From Bacteroidales bacterium UBA5226 (GTDB lineage: Bacteria > Bacteroidota > Bacteroidia > Bacteroidales > UBA932), in contig DHUU01000003.1 of assembly GCA_002409325.1 (NCBI GenBank), positions 19,285-83,284 of the forward strand: DNA of 64,000 nucleotides, given 5' to 3'. The position numbers and the translations under genes are program-made. Below the pieces are notes generated by a model. It ran no database searches, was not told the DNA's origin, and was given only the letters and a program-made list of their open reading frames with translations. Below, one piece after another: positions 52,075-61,375 of the stretch. Each line of letters starts with the position of its first letter. The first letter of the stretch is position 1.

Positions 52075-52940
52075 ACAAGCTTCCGGCCATACTCATTCTC
52101 GCTTTTCTGGCCACAGCCTGTGACTGGTTCTCCCTGTGCAGGGAACCGGTACCTATAAACTTTGATGTAGCTTTAATACCGGATATTCATGTAAATAACC
52201 CTACAAAAGCCCCCGTGACAGTTCCTTCAGAGATGGGCCCCATACAGATATGCCGCAAAGATGGTACTGTTGCCGACTATTCTTCGCTCAATCAGCCAAC
52301 CCTTACCGGTACCGTCCATACAGACGGCCATGTCGTTCCATCCACACAGCAATACTATCTGAGCGACGGAACGCTGGCAAATTTCATAGCATACCACCCA
52401 CAGGCCAATTCCCTGAATGCAGGTGTGGCCAATTTCCGGATTACGGGACAGGAAGACATCATGGTAGGGGTGTGCTGGAACGCGGGAAACTCACAGTCAC
52501 CGGTCACCGTATCTTTCACTTTCAGTCACCTGCTTTCCCAGATCAATTACCAGGTCATTGCTGAAAGCCAGGCATCTGCAGATGCCTGGGGTACCATAAC
52601 ATACATCAAGACAGTCTCGCCCACATCGCTGGATCTGACTTTAAATAACCAAACCCTGACAGCCAATGCGATTCCCCTGGATACCGCACTGCCTTCTTCC
52701 ATAGGGAGTAACGCAACCCTTGCACTTTCAACTTCATTGACTTCTGCAGGATCTGTGATGGTGTTTCCTGGCAGCCGCCAGCTGATTCTTACCATTAAAA
52801 CATCCAAAAGCGACATCCTGACCATTCCTACCAGTCTCTGGTATATGGCCCCGGGAAATATTCATACCGTTACCCTCACTTTCAAAGGTAATGCCACGGG
52901 AATTCCCATCACGGCTTCATTGACCGGCTGGCCTGAATAA
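52071..52940 (+). CDS. Fimbrillin-family lipoprotein 5
   Basis: 289 residues; lipoprotein signal MNKLPAILILAFLATAC (Cys17). VPINFDVALIPDIHVNNPTKAPV, GPIQICRKDGTVADYSS, ANFRITGQEDIMVG and FTFSHLLSQINYQV follow the plan of gene 4. The end VTLTFKGNATGIPITASLTGW is the fimbrillin-type last strand. It is the last of the tandem group; a palindromic stretch and possible promoter for the next gene follow. Confidence 0.7.
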   Translation: MNKLPAILILAFLATACDWFSLCREPVPINFDVALIPDIHVNNPTKAPVTVPSEMGPIQICRKDGTVADYSSLNQPTLTGTVHTDGHVVPSTQQYYLSDGTLANFIAYHPQANSLNAGVANFRITGQEDIMVGVCWNAGNSQSPVTVSFTFSHLLSQINYQVIAESQASADAWGTITYIKTVSPTSLDLTLNNQTLTANAIPLDTALPSSIGSNATLALSTSLTSAGSVMVFPGSRQLILTIKTSKSDILTIPTSLWYMAPGNIHTVTLTFKGNATGIPITASLTGWPE

Positions 52941-52958
52941 ACGGAATTTTAGTAAATA

Positions 52959-53002
52959 TTGTGTGAATCTGCCGGAAATGAATTAAATTCGCAGTTTAAT
53001 TC
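52959..53002 (+). promoter_or_regulatory. Possible promoter and inverted repeat before the carboxylase-type gene
   Basis: TTG at 52959-52961 and TAAATTCG at 52984-52991 (22 bases apart) resemble the -33/-7 pair with one mismatch. GAATTAAA (52980-52987) and TTTAATTC (52995-53002) form an 8-bp inverted repeat over the -7 box. The start codon is at 53017. Confidence 0.35.
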
Positions 53003-53016
53003 ATAATGGAATAGAT

Positions 53017-54801
53017 ATGTCTACGAAAGAAATCAAGTTTTGTCTACTGTACAGAGATATGTGGCAATCATCGGGCAAGTATGTCCCCATGGTTCATCAA
53101 TTAAAGCAATTTGCCCCGCTGGTTATTGAAATGGGTTGTTTTGACCGCGTAGAAACCAACGGAGGAGCTTTTGAACAGGTCAACCTGCTCTTTGGTGAAA
53201 ACCCCAATATAGCAGTGCGTGAATGGACAAAACCGCTACGTGCCGCCGGGATCCAGACCCAGATGCTGGAAAGGGGATTGAACGGGATCCGTATGTACCC
53301 TGTGCCGGCCGATGTGCGCCAACTCATGTTCAAAGTAAAAAAAGCGCAGGGTGTTGACATTGCCCGCTCTTTTTGCGGGCTGAATGATGCCCGCAACCTT
53401 GAACTTTCTGTCAAATATGCCAAAGAAGCCGGGATGATTTCCCAGGCAGCCCTGAGTATAACACACTCGCCGGTTCATACGGCCGAATATTACCTTTCCA
53501 TTGTAGATGAACTTGTAAAATTCGGAACAGACGAAATTGCCCTCAAAGACATGGCCGGTGTAGGCCGTCCCACCATGCTGGGAAAACTTACTCATGGCAT
53601 CAAAACAAAATATCCCCACATACTGGTTCAATACCACGGTCACTCCGGGCCTGGCTTCTCCATGGCTTCCATGCTGGAAGTTGCCAAGGCAGGCGTTGAC
53701 ATAGTGGACGTAGCCATGGAACCCCTGAGCTGGGGTATGGTTCATCCGGACGTGATTACCGTACAGGCCATGTTTAAGGACGCCGGTTTCAAAGTAAAGG
53801 AAATAAACATGAAAGCCTATATGGAAGCCCGTTCCATGACCCAGTCCTTCATAGACGATTTTCTGGGCCTGTTCATAGATCCGGGCAACAAGGTCATGAC
53901 ATCGCTTCTGGTAGGAAGCGGCCTTCCCGGGGGGATGATGGGCTCCATGATGGCCGATTTGAAAGGTTTTCACAACGCCATAAACATGGGTCTGAGGGCT
54001 TCTGGCAAGAAAGAACTTACCCTGGACAATCTGGTTACCATGTTATTCCAGGAGGTGGGCTATGTATGGCCAAAATTGGGTTATCCCCCGCTGGTTACCC
54101 CGTTCAGCCAATATGTCAAGAATATTGCCCTGATGAACCTGATGCACATGCTCAAAGGGGAAGAACGCTGGAAAACCATAGACAAGACAGCCTGGGACAT
54201 GATCCTGGGTTATACCGGAAAATTGCCGGGAGAACTAGCTCCCGAAATCCTGCAACTGGCCAGAGAACAAGGTAAGGAATTCTTCACGGGCAATCCGCAA
54301 AGCCAGTTCCCCGATGCCCTGGATACCTATCGCCAGGAGATGAAAGAAAACAAATGGGACTTTGGCAAAGACGACGAAGAACTCTTTGAACTGGCCATGC
54401 ACGATCGTCAGTATCGAGACTATAAGAGCGGCATAGCCAAGGAACGTTTCCAGAAAGAACTGGAAGCCGCCCGCGAAAAGGCCAAAGCTCCCATCCTTGT
54501 AGAACGGCCTGTGATTGAAATGCCCAGGATAGATGTTGACAAAATCTTGCAACAACACCCCGATGCACAACCCATCCAGGCAGCAGCCAAAGGCCAGCTC
54601 ATATGGGAAGTGGCAGCTGCAGGCGATTCAAAAGAACCCGTTGTGGGTGCCAAAGTCAAAGAAGGGCAAATCCTGTGCTACGTGCAGACTTATTATGGGA
54701 TGGAGCCAGTAACGGCACTCTCTTCGGGAAAATTATTTGCTGTTTCTGCCAAACAGGGTGCTATGGTTGAAAAAAATGAAATTATTGGCTTCATTGCGTA
54801 A
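53017..54801 (+). CDS. Pyruvate carboxylase subunit B / oxaloacetate decarboxylase alpha-type protein lacking the biotin lysine
   Basis: 594 residues. The carboxyltransferase barrel starts KFCLLYRDMWQSSGKY (metal-binding Asp14), has EIALKDMAGVGRPTM and QYHGHSGPGFSMASM (metal histidines), and is followed by the PYC/OADA domain (GNKVMTSLLVGSGLPGGMMG and YVWPKLGYPPLVTPFSQYVKN). The last ~60 residues are a biotinyl/lipoyl-type fold, but where the biotin-accepting EAMKM motif should be there is YYGMEPV: Glu563 replaces lysine. It may therefore not carry biotin itself. The gene overlaps the dicarboxylate transporter start by 26 bases. Confidence 0.82.
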   Translation: MSTKEIKFCLLYRDMWQSSGKYVPMVHQLKQFAPLVIEMGCFDRVETNGGAFEQVNLLFGENPNIAVREWTKPLRAAGIQTQMLERGLNGIRMYPVPADVRQLMFKVKKAQGVDIARSFCGLNDARNLELSVKYAKEAGMISQAALSITHSPVHTAEYYLSIVDELVKFGTDEIALKDMAGVGRPTMLGKLTHGIKTKYPHILVQYHGHSGPGFSMASMLEVAKAGVDIVDVAMEPLSWGMVHPDVITVQAMFKDAGFKVKEINMKAYMEARSMTQSFIDDFLGLFIDPGNKVMTSLLVGSGLPGGMMGSMMADLKGFHNAINMGLRASGKKELTLDNLVTMLFQEVGYVWPKLGYPPLVTPFSQYVKNIALMNLMHMLKGEERWKTIDKTAWDMILGYTGKLPGELAPEILQLAREQGKEFFTGNPQSQFPDALDTYRQEMKENKWDFGKDDEELFELAMHDRQYRDYKSGIAKERFQKELEAAREKAKAPILVERPVIEMPRIDVDKILQQHPDAQPIQAAAKGQLIWEVAAAGDSKEPVVGAKVKEGQILCYVQTYYGMEPVTALSSGKLFAVSAKQGAMVEKNEIIGFIA

Positions 54802-56023
54802 GATAAAAATTGCCCTGCACTGGCAGATTCTGATAGGTGTTCTACTGGGTATATTGTTCGGGATTCTTTTCCCCGAATATGTTTCCTATACAAAATGGGC
54901 CGGAGACCTTTTCCTAAGGGGACTGAAGATGGTGGTTATACCACTGGTATTCAGCGCTCTTATCATGGGAGTCTGCAGTGTCGGGAAAGCAGCCGATCTG
55001 GGGCGCATAGCCGGCAAAACATTTGCGTGGTATGTGATTACTACCCTGATAGCCTGTGTTCTGGGCCTTTTGCTGGTCAACATATTTAAGCCGGGAGAAA
55101 ATGTGGACCTGAGCTTAAAAGAGACGGTAACCGACCTTGCTGTAGGCAACGTATCTTTTGTTGACCAACTCATTGCCATTGTTCCTGATAACATTATAAA
55201 AGCCATGGCCCAGGGAGATATGTTGCCGGTCATCTTCTTTGCCATACTTTTTGGTTTTTTTATTAACGTTTCCTCAGAAAAGACACACATACTCCTGTCA
55301 GACGTTTTTAATTCCATTTACGAAGTGATGATATCCATCACTTACCTTGTTATCAAATTTGCTCCCATAGGATTGTTTGGTGTTGCCTCGGGTATGGTCG
55401 GGGCGCAAGCGGGCGATTCCAAAGCGCTGGGCGTTATGTTCGGCAGCCTGGGCATATATGCTGCCATCATAGCCGGAGGCTGCCTGATTCAAGGATTGCT
55501 CATTCTGCCGGGGCTGTTCAGACTACTCACACGAAAGAATCCCTTTGTGTTTATGAAAATGATGGGGACGGCGTTGGTCACCACTTTTACCACGGCATCT
55601 TCTGCTGCCTCGCTTCCCATATCGCTGCGGGATATACATGAAAAAGCCGGGGTTTCCAAAAAAATTGCCGGTTTTTGCCTGCCCCTGGGAAACACTGTAA
55701 ACATGAACGGGACAGCTCTTTTTGAATGTGTTACGGCCATTTTTATTGCACAGGCCTATGGCATTGAGCTGACCCTGATCCAACAAATCATAGTCATACT
55801 CACCAGCCTTCTGGCTGCCGTAGGAGCAGCCGGAATACCACTTGCCGGGCTGGTCATGATGGCGGTTGTTCTGAATGCCGTCGGATTGCCTCTGGAGGGC
55901 ATAGGACTGGTCCTGGTAGTACAACAACCCCTGGATATGATACGCTCGGCCGTCAATGTATGGGGCGATATGACCGGAGCTGCCATTGTAGCGCACAGTG
56001 AAAGCGAAAAATTAAACTTTTAG
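54776..56023 (+). CDS. Dicarboxylate/amino acid:cation symporter (DAACS family)
   Basis: 415 residues from the ATG at 54776 (an in-frame non-ATG start at 54737 is deeper inside the upstream gene). Membrane segments run throughout; the family motifs are TTFTTASSAASLPIS (serine-rich hairpin), LPLGNTVNMNGTALFE and AAVGAAGIPLAGLVMM. It imports glutamate, aspartate or C4-dicarboxylates with Na+ or H+. The overlap with the upstream carboxyltransferase-type gene suggests linked oxaloacetate/C4 metabolism, which is inference. Confidence 0.9.
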   Translation: MKLLASLRKIKIALHWQILIGVLLGILFGILFPEYVSYTKWAGDLFLRGLKMVVIPLVFSALIMGVCSVGKAADLGRIAGKTFAWYVITTLIACVLGLLLVNIFKPGENVDLSLKETVTDLAVGNVSFVDQLIAIVPDNIIKAMAQGDMLPVIFFAILFGFFINVSSEKTHILLSDVFNSIYEVMISITYLVIKFAPIGLFGVASGMVGAQAGDSKALGVMFGSLGIYAAIIAGGCLIQGLLILPGLFRLLTRKNPFVFMKMMGTALVTTFTTASSAASLPISLRDIHEKAGVSKKIAGFCLPLGNTVNMNGTALFECVTAIFIAQAYGIELTLIQQIIVILTSLLAAVGAAGIPLAGLVMMAVVLNAVGLPLEGIGLVLVVQQPLDMIRSAVNVWGDMTGAAIVAHSESEKLNF

Positions 56024-56029
56024 GGAACA

Positions 56030-57148
56030 ATGAACACCACCCTCATATGTCCCTCCTGCGGAGAACAATACCCGGAAGACGAAGTTGCCTGGCGATGCCG
56101 TTGCGGCAGTTACCTCGATCTGGCATTTACGCCTCATTTTGATCCTGCTTCTCTGGAAGGACCGGAAAGTTTCCTTCGCTTCAGGAGCGTTCTGCCTTTG
56201 TCTTTCCCCGAAAAGGCCCTGACTTTCGGAGAACGTTTTACCCCGCTGCATCCCATGTTATTGTACGGGGTGCCGGTGCGGGCCAAGATGGATTTTCTGC
56301 TGACCACCGGCTCTTTCAAAGACCGGGGAGCCTTTATGATGATCAACAAATGTCGCGAACTGGGCATAACCAGGATCGTAGAAGACTCCTCGGGAAACTC
56401 GGCTTGTGCCATGGCCGCCTATAGCGCACTGGCCGGGATTGAAGCACATATTTTCATGCCCCAAGGGAATTCCTCGGCAAAAACCATACAGGTACACACC
56501 TATGGGGCCATGTTGCACAAGGTTCCGGGAAACCGCGCCGATTGTGCCAGGGCGGCCGAAGAAGCGGCCAAAGACTATTATTATGCGGCACATACGTGGA
56601 ATCCCTATTTTCTGCATGGCACCAAAACCGTGATTTACGAGATCATGGAACAGTCCCTTTGGCAGGCTCCCGATGTGATTTTTGTTCCCGTGGGAAGTGG
56701 TTCGCAGTTGCTTGGCATCTTTCTTGGGCTGCAGGAAATGAAAAGAGCGGGAATCATAAGCCGGTACCCGCGCCTTATGGCGGTTCAGAGCGAACATTGT
56801 GCTCCGTTGAAAAGCCACATGCAAGGGCAGCAGACCCCCCAACTGCCCAAGGAACCCATCCTGGCCGAGGGTATTGCCATCCGGCAGCCTCCCCGGCTCC
56901 GCCAGATTATTGAAGCCCTAAGTGAAACCGGAGGCGAAACCGTTACTGTAACCGACCAGCAGATTGTAGATGCACTCAAAGCCTCGGCCCGGCAGGGGAT
57001 ATACATTGAACCCACTTCGGCAGCGGCGGTGGCGGCAGTGGGGCAGTTCAAAGGAAGGTTGCACAAGAAAGATAAAGTGGTGGTAATCCTTACCGGTCAC
57101 GGGCTGAAAGCAACTCCCCGTATAGAAAAAATTATGGACAACAGCTGA
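56030..57148 (+). CDS. Threonine synthase-like PLP enzyme with zinc ribbon
   Basis: 372 residues. An N-terminal metal-binding ribbon (CPSCGEQYPED, then WRCRCGSY: Cys7, Cys10, Cys23, Cys25) precedes a fold type II PLP enzyme. GSFKDRGAFMMI contains the cofactor lysine; SSGNSACAMAAYSALAG is the phosphate/asparagine loop; VPVGSGSQLLGI is the glycine loop; EPTSAAAVAA is near the ring nitrogen. This is the threonine synthase arrangement, though distinguishing it from other pyridoxal lyases needs phylogeny. It overlaps the DedA gene by 1 base. Confidence 0.78.
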   Translation: MNTTLICPSCGEQYPEDEVAWRCRCGSYLDLAFTPHFDPASLEGPESFLRFRSVLPLSFPEKALTFGERFTPLHPMLLYGVPVRAKMDFLLTTGSFKDRGAFMMINKCRELGITRIVEDSSGNSACAMAAYSALAGIEAHIFMPQGNSSAKTIQVHTYGAMLHKVPGNRADCARAAEEAAKDYYYAAHTWNPYFLHGTKTVIYEIMEQSLWQAPDVIFVPVGSGSQLLGIFLGLQEMKRAGIISRYPRLMAVQSEHCAPLKSHMQGQQTPQLPKEPILAEGIAIRQPPRLRQIIEALSETGGETVTVTDQQIVDALKASARQGIYIEPTSAAAVAAVGQFKGRLHKKDKVVVILTGHGLKATPRIEKIMDNS

Positions 57149-57774
57149 TGGAATCATTTTCGTTCATACAATGGGCGCTGGAACACCTGAATTACTGGAC
57201 GGTGATGCTGCTCATGACCATAGAAAGCTCTTTTATTCCTTTTCCCTCCGAAATTGTGGTACCTCCGGCTGCTTACCTGGCTGCTGCAGGAGAACTGAAT
57301 GTATACCTGGTGGTCCTTTCTGCGACCGTAGGGGCTTTGCTGGGCGCCTTACTCAATTACGGGCTATCCATTTGGATTGGGCGTGCCATAGTCTATAAAT
57401 TCGTAAATTCACGGTTGGGGCACGCCTGCCTGCTGAATGAACAAAAAATAGTCAAAGCAGAATCTTATTTTGTTAAGTACGGAAATATATCCACCCTTTT
57501 AGGGCGTTTGGTTCCAGGTATCCGGCAATTGATATCCATTCCGGCCGGGCTGGCCAAAATGCCCATGGGACCTTTCCTGCTCTATACGGCCATTGGAGCA
57601 ACCCTGTGGAATACCATCCTGGCCATAATCGGGTATTCCCTTCACCGCGTGGTACCCAAAGACCAGCTCATGGAAAAAGTACATGAGTACACAACGCAGA
57701 TTTCCTGGGTGCTTCTCGGGCTGGGTGTGCTGGTGTTCGGATACATTATCTGGAAAATGATACGGAAAAAGTAA
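57148..57774 (+). CDS. DedA family inner membrane protein
   Basis: 208 residues. FIPFPSEIVVPPAAYLAA and GRLVPGIRQLISIPAGLAKMP are the two DedA/SNARE-associated motifs, with the conserved acidic Glu and the R-x-x-P-x-x-R segment. DedA proteins move polyprenyl phosphate or other lipids across the inner membrane. Starts on the last base of the previous stop codon region and lies 1 base before the CNNM/CBS gene. Confidence 0.88.
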   Translation: MESFSFIQWALEHLNYWTVMLLMTIESSFIPFPSEIVVPPAAYLAAAGELNVYLVVLSATVGALLGALLNYGLSIWIGRAIVYKFVNSRLGHACLLNEQKIVKAESYFVKYGNISTLLGRLVPGIRQLISIPAGLAKMPMGPFLLYTAIGATLWNTILAIIGYSLHRVVPKDQLMEKVHEYTTQISWVLLGLGVLVFGYIIWKMIRKK

Positions 57775-57775
57775 T

Positions 57776-59005
57776 ATGGACGTATTGATTATCCTTCTGC
57801 TTATCCTGCTCAACGGGATCCTGTCCATGACAGAGATGGCTTTTGTGTCGTCACGCAAGTACAGGCAACATGCCGATGACCGCTTTCTTTCCACCATCCA
57901 GATAGGGATCACCCTGATTGCCATCCTGACTGGTTTGTTTTCCGGAGCAACCCTGACCGATGACTTTGCGGCCATTCTGGCCCGGTGGGAACCTCTTGAA
58001 AAACATGCGAATTGGATTTCCAACGTCTTAATTGTAACATTTGTAACTTATCTTACGCTGGTCATTGGGGAACTGGTTCCCAAACGCATTGGCCTGATGG
58101 CGGCCGATAAAGTCGCCAGTACCATGTCGGGGCTCATGAAAATGCTACGCAAGATCACTTATCCCATCGTATGGCTGTTGAGCAAAAGTACCAGAGGTCT
58201 TCTCATAATCCTGGGCATGGGCGATCTGAAAGAAGCCAAGGTAACGGAAGAAGAGATCAAGGCCCTGATTGAGGAAGGAAAGGAAGACGGCGAGATCCGC
58301 GAAGTGGAACAGGAGCTGGTAGAGCGTGTCTTCAACCTGGGAGACCGAACCATAGAAACCGTCATGACACACCGCAGCGATTTAATCTGGCTCGATATCA
58401 ACGATCCCATAGAGGTAAACCGTGACATTGTACATGAAAACCTGCACGGCATATACCCCGTAGCCGATGAAGACCTTGACCAGCTTCTGGGTGTGGTGTA
58501 TCTGAAAGACCTCTTTGGCACCATGGATAAAAAAGACTTTGACTTGCGCTCTGTGATCCAGGAACCCCTTTTCATACCAGAGAACCTGAGCGTTTATGCT
58601 GCCGTGGAACAAATGAAACACAGCTATAGTAAATATGCGCTGGTGACAGATGAATTCGGCAGTATCCAGGGAATGGCCACCCACTCGGACATCATGGAAG
58701 CCATCATAGGCGAGTTACCCGAAAACCAGGAAGACCACGACATTGTTTCCCGCGGAGATGGTTCTTACCTTATTGACGGTCAATGTGATTTTTATGCGTT
58801 CCTGGAGCACTTCGACATGGAAGACCTGGCTGCCACGTACGATTACAATACCCTGAGCGGATTGATTCTGGACAAGCTGGAACACGTTCCGGTAACTGGC
58901 GAAACCTTTAAGTGGGAAGGATTATCCATAGAGGTGGTTGACATGGATTTTGCCCGGATAGACAAGGTGCTGGTACGGCCTGTCAAAAATACTTCCCAAG
59001 ATTAA
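57776..59005 (+). CDS. CNNM/CBS-pair/CorC-HlyC domain membrane protein with a short first loop
   Basis: 409 residues. A CNNM membrane domain (about residues 1-155), a pair of CBS domains (about 195-310; ETVMTHRSDLIWLDINDP, GVVYLKDLFG and YALVTDEFGSIQGMATHSD) and a C-terminal CorC/HlyC domain (VSRGDGSYLIDG onward). The family exports divalent cations such as magnesium or cobalt. Odd point: after SSRK (residues 25-28) the text goes straight to YRQHADDRFLSTIQIGI, about 18 residues shorter than the usual loop. The end overlaps the convergent patatin gene by 23 bases. Confidence 0.85.
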   Translation: MDVLIILLLILLNGILSMTEMAFVSSRKYRQHADDRFLSTIQIGITLIAILTGLFSGATLTDDFAAILARWEPLEKHANWISNVLIVTFVTYLTLVIGELVPKRIGLMAADKVASTMSGLMKMLRKITYPIVWLLSKSTRGLLIILGMGDLKEAKVTEEEIKALIEEGKEDGEIREVEQELVERVFNLGDRTIETVMTHRSDLIWLDINDPIEVNRDIVHENLHGIYPVADEDLDQLLGVVYLKDLFGTMDKKDFDLRSVIQEPLFIPENLSVYAAVEQMKHSYSKYALVTDEFGSIQGMATHSDIMEAIIGELPENQEDHDIVSRGDGSYLIDGQCDFYAFLEHFDMEDLAATYDYNTLSGLILDKLEHVPVTGETFKWEGLSIEVVDMDFARIDKVLVRPVKNTSQD

Positions 59006-61316
59006 TATATACGCCAAACTTGGCACCCGGGTGTAATCCGTATTCTACCAGCACGTCAATGGGTCCCAGCGGGCTGTCATAGGAGTATCCGGCTGCGGCA
59101 CCCAGCATAAACAATCCTTTGTCCCACTCTATAAGTTCCAGCATGGAGTGGCTTATACGGGCCACATTCCCCTTAACCCACAAAAAATGATTGTTCCAGA
59201 TGCGGTAACGCGCTTCAAAAGCGGTTGCCAGAAACTTATTGTCAACCACTTCTGTAGGTCTGAACCCGTAGAAGGGCAGCTGGTGGTCCAGATAATGGGC
59301 CTCCTTGGTCCCGCCTACAAAGTTCTGCATGGGGAAGGCAAATTCCTTCCCGTACAGGAACCGGCCGTATAAGGCAGGTACGAGTGTCCACCTGTCAGTC
59401 ACCGGGATGGCTATGTTAAGAGAAAAGGACAGGGCCGAGATAGGGGTGTCGTCCCGGTATTGTGACAGGTCGTCTGTATAAAGCGCGTACTCGGCTTTGA
59501 AACGCACCCCCGAAGTGGGATAATTGGCGTTATCGTAACTGTCGTAACGTACACCGGCACGGTAGCTTATAAGGTTTTCGCGCACCCTCTGCCGTTGCAA
59601 TCCATCATCGTTGGCCATAATCAAGCTCGGGGAACGGAAATTTTCAAAGCGTGCGCCCAGGTATATATTGAAATTCCTGTAATAAAAGTTCGCCAGGTCC
59701 AGATTCACGCGGTTTTTGTGGAACCGGATATTGTGTGATGTGGTATCCCGCCCGGTGTAGAGTTCCATGTTCCCGTAGCGGTACGTATAGGACAATCCGA
59801 ATTTACCGAGCCAGGCATCCTGATAAAATATCCCCACGTTCACATACGGATTGGTGGAAAGCCTGCCGGTGAGCTCGACCATGCCTCCGTGGAGTTCCGG
59901 CGGGGCATAAATGGCGTTGATATAACCCGAGGCGATTTCCCTGGTATCGAACCGGATCCCTACGCTCACCGCACTGCGGGAACGCTCCCGGCAATTGAAG
60001 GTCAGGTTGTAGCGTCCATCCTGCTCAACCAGGCTATAGCTCAGAGATGAGAAACTGCCGGTGCCCTTGAAGCGGTCTACTGCTTCCCGGAGCGAGTTTG
60101 TGCCAATGGTGGAGAACTCCTTGAAGCGGAGCATGCGACGCAGGTTTTTTTCGTTCAGGGTAGTGGCGCCGTTAAAGATGATGTATCCCAGCTCAACACT
60201 GTCTTCCACCGGAGAGTCTGTCCCAGCTTTCCGGTTGGGCGGCAGCTTTATTTCATCGGCAGGATGTATGCCTATCAGTTCCTTAAAGGCCAGGATGGCA
60301 TCCCAGTTTTCGCGGGCAACGCGTTCCCCCCTGATGAGCAGGGAATCGACGGCCGTAGTATTGAAACTGGCTGTTGTATAGGGATCTGTATCGGGGTGAA
60401 TGTACAGGTCGGTCATACTCTTGTTTTTTTCAAAAGCATCACGGGCCAGCCGTTCCATCATGCGATTGATTATGAACATGAGGTTGTCGTAGTCGTCTTC
60501 ACGGATTTCCCCCTTTTTTTGACTTTCCAGCCGTTCTGTCATCATGCTCACATCCACTCCAATGATGATCTCGGCTCCCATTTCCCGGACCACATTCACG
60601 GGAAAATTATTGATAAGTCCGCCATCAATCAGTATGCGCCCATCACGTTCTACGGTAGCGAAAGCGCCCGGAATTGACATACTCGCCCTTATGGCCAGGG
60701 GCAGGCTACCTTCCCGCATAACCACCTGGTCCCCGCTTATCAGATCATAACCAACGCAGGCAAAGGGGATGGGAAGGTCGTCAAAGGATTTCATGTTGTG
60801 GTAACCCACCGTATACTCGCTGAGCATGTCCATGACAGACCCGCCGCTCAGGAAACCTGTAGAGATGTGAAAACGATCTTTGTCAAAGGGAATGGTTATC
60901 AGGGATTTATCCGATACTTCCTTTTCCGTGAAAAACAGCTTGTCCCGTGTGATCTTGTCACTCAGCAATTCCAGCCAATTCTGAGCCCGCATGATGCTGT
61001 CCATGGCAGTGGGGCTGAATCCTATGGCGTACATGCCGCCCACAATGGCGCCCATGCTGGTCCCAGCTATGTAGTCTATGGGGATGCCCGCCTCTTCCAG
61101 CACTTTAAGCACGCCTATGTGGGCAACGCCTTTGGCTCCGCCCCCGCTCAGCACCAGTCCCACTTTCTTGCGTGGCGATGCATAAAGTTGCCGCTGCTGC
61201 AGCGGCTCCTGCTCTAGCTGCTGCAGCGGCTCTTGCTCCGGTGCCAGCACCGGAGCAGCCTCGGCAAGAATACATGAACTTATGATAAGGGAAGCAAGAA
61301 GTACAAAGAAGCGCAT
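58983..61316 (-). CDS. Patatin-like phospholipase fused to POTRA and Omp85-type barrel (outer membrane)
   Basis: 777 residues from the ATG at 61316, which opens a signal peptide (MRFFVLLASLIISSCILAEA); an in-frame ATG at 61343 adds nine residues. The patatin domain (about residues 50-260) has VLSGGGAKGVAHIG (oxyanion hole), the nucleophile in GTSMGAIVGG and DGGLINN. A POTRA domain follows (about residues 380-450) and then an Omp85/FhaC-type beta-barrel ending YINLGKYF. This layout is that of type Vd/PlpD-like proteins. An 8-residue repeat (EQEPLQQL/EQEPLQQR) lies between signal and patatin parts. Confidence 0.85.
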   Translation of the reverse strand: MRFFVLLASLIISSCILAEAAPVLAPEQEPLQQLEQEPLQQRQLYASPRKKVGLVLSGGGAKGVAHIGVLKVLEEAGIPIDYIAGTSMGAIVGGMYAIGFSPTAMDSIMRAQNWLELLSDKITRDKLFFTEKEVSDKSLITIPFDKDRFHISTGFLSGGSVMDMLSEYTVGYHNMKSFDDLPIPFACVGYDLISGDQVVMREGSLPLAIRASMSIPGAFATVERDGRILIDGGLINNFPVNVVREMGAEIIIGVDVSMMTERLESQKKGEIREDDYDNLMFIINRMMERLARDAFEKNKSMTDLYIHPDTDPYTTASFNTTAVDSLLIRGERVARENWDAILAFKELIGIHPADEIKLPPNRKAGTDSPVEDSVELGYIIFNGATTLNEKNLRRMLRFKEFSTIGTNSLREAVDRFKGTGSFSSLSYSLVEQDGRYNLTFNCRERSRSAVSVGIRFDTREIASGYINAIYAPPELHGGMVELTGRLSTNPYVNVGIFYQDAWLGKFGLSYTYRYGNMELYTGRDTTSHNIRFHKNRVNLDLANFYYRNFNIYLGARFENFRSPSLIMANDDGLQRQRVRENLISYRAGVRYDSYDNANYPTSGVRFKAEYALYTDDLSQYRDDTPISALSFSLNIAIPVTDRWTLVPALYGRFLYGKEFAFPMQNFVGGTKEAHYLDHQLPFYGFRPTEVVDNKFLATAFEARYRIWNNHFLWVKGNVARISHSMLELIEWDKGLFMLGAAAGYSYDSPLGPIDVLVEYGLHPGAKFGVYINLGKYF

Positions 61317-61359
61317 AACTGCCTTTTTCCACAAAATTATCATTTTTTGGAAAAATTCC

Positions 61360-61367
61360 TACATTTG
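61360..61367 (+). promoter_or_regulatory. -7 box (TACATTTG) of the ketoacyl-synthase-like gene
   Basis: TACATTTG matches TAnnTTTG and ends 8 bases before the ATG at 61376. No convincing -33 TTG at the normal distance. Confidence 0.45.
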
Positions 61368-61375
61368 TAACTGCT

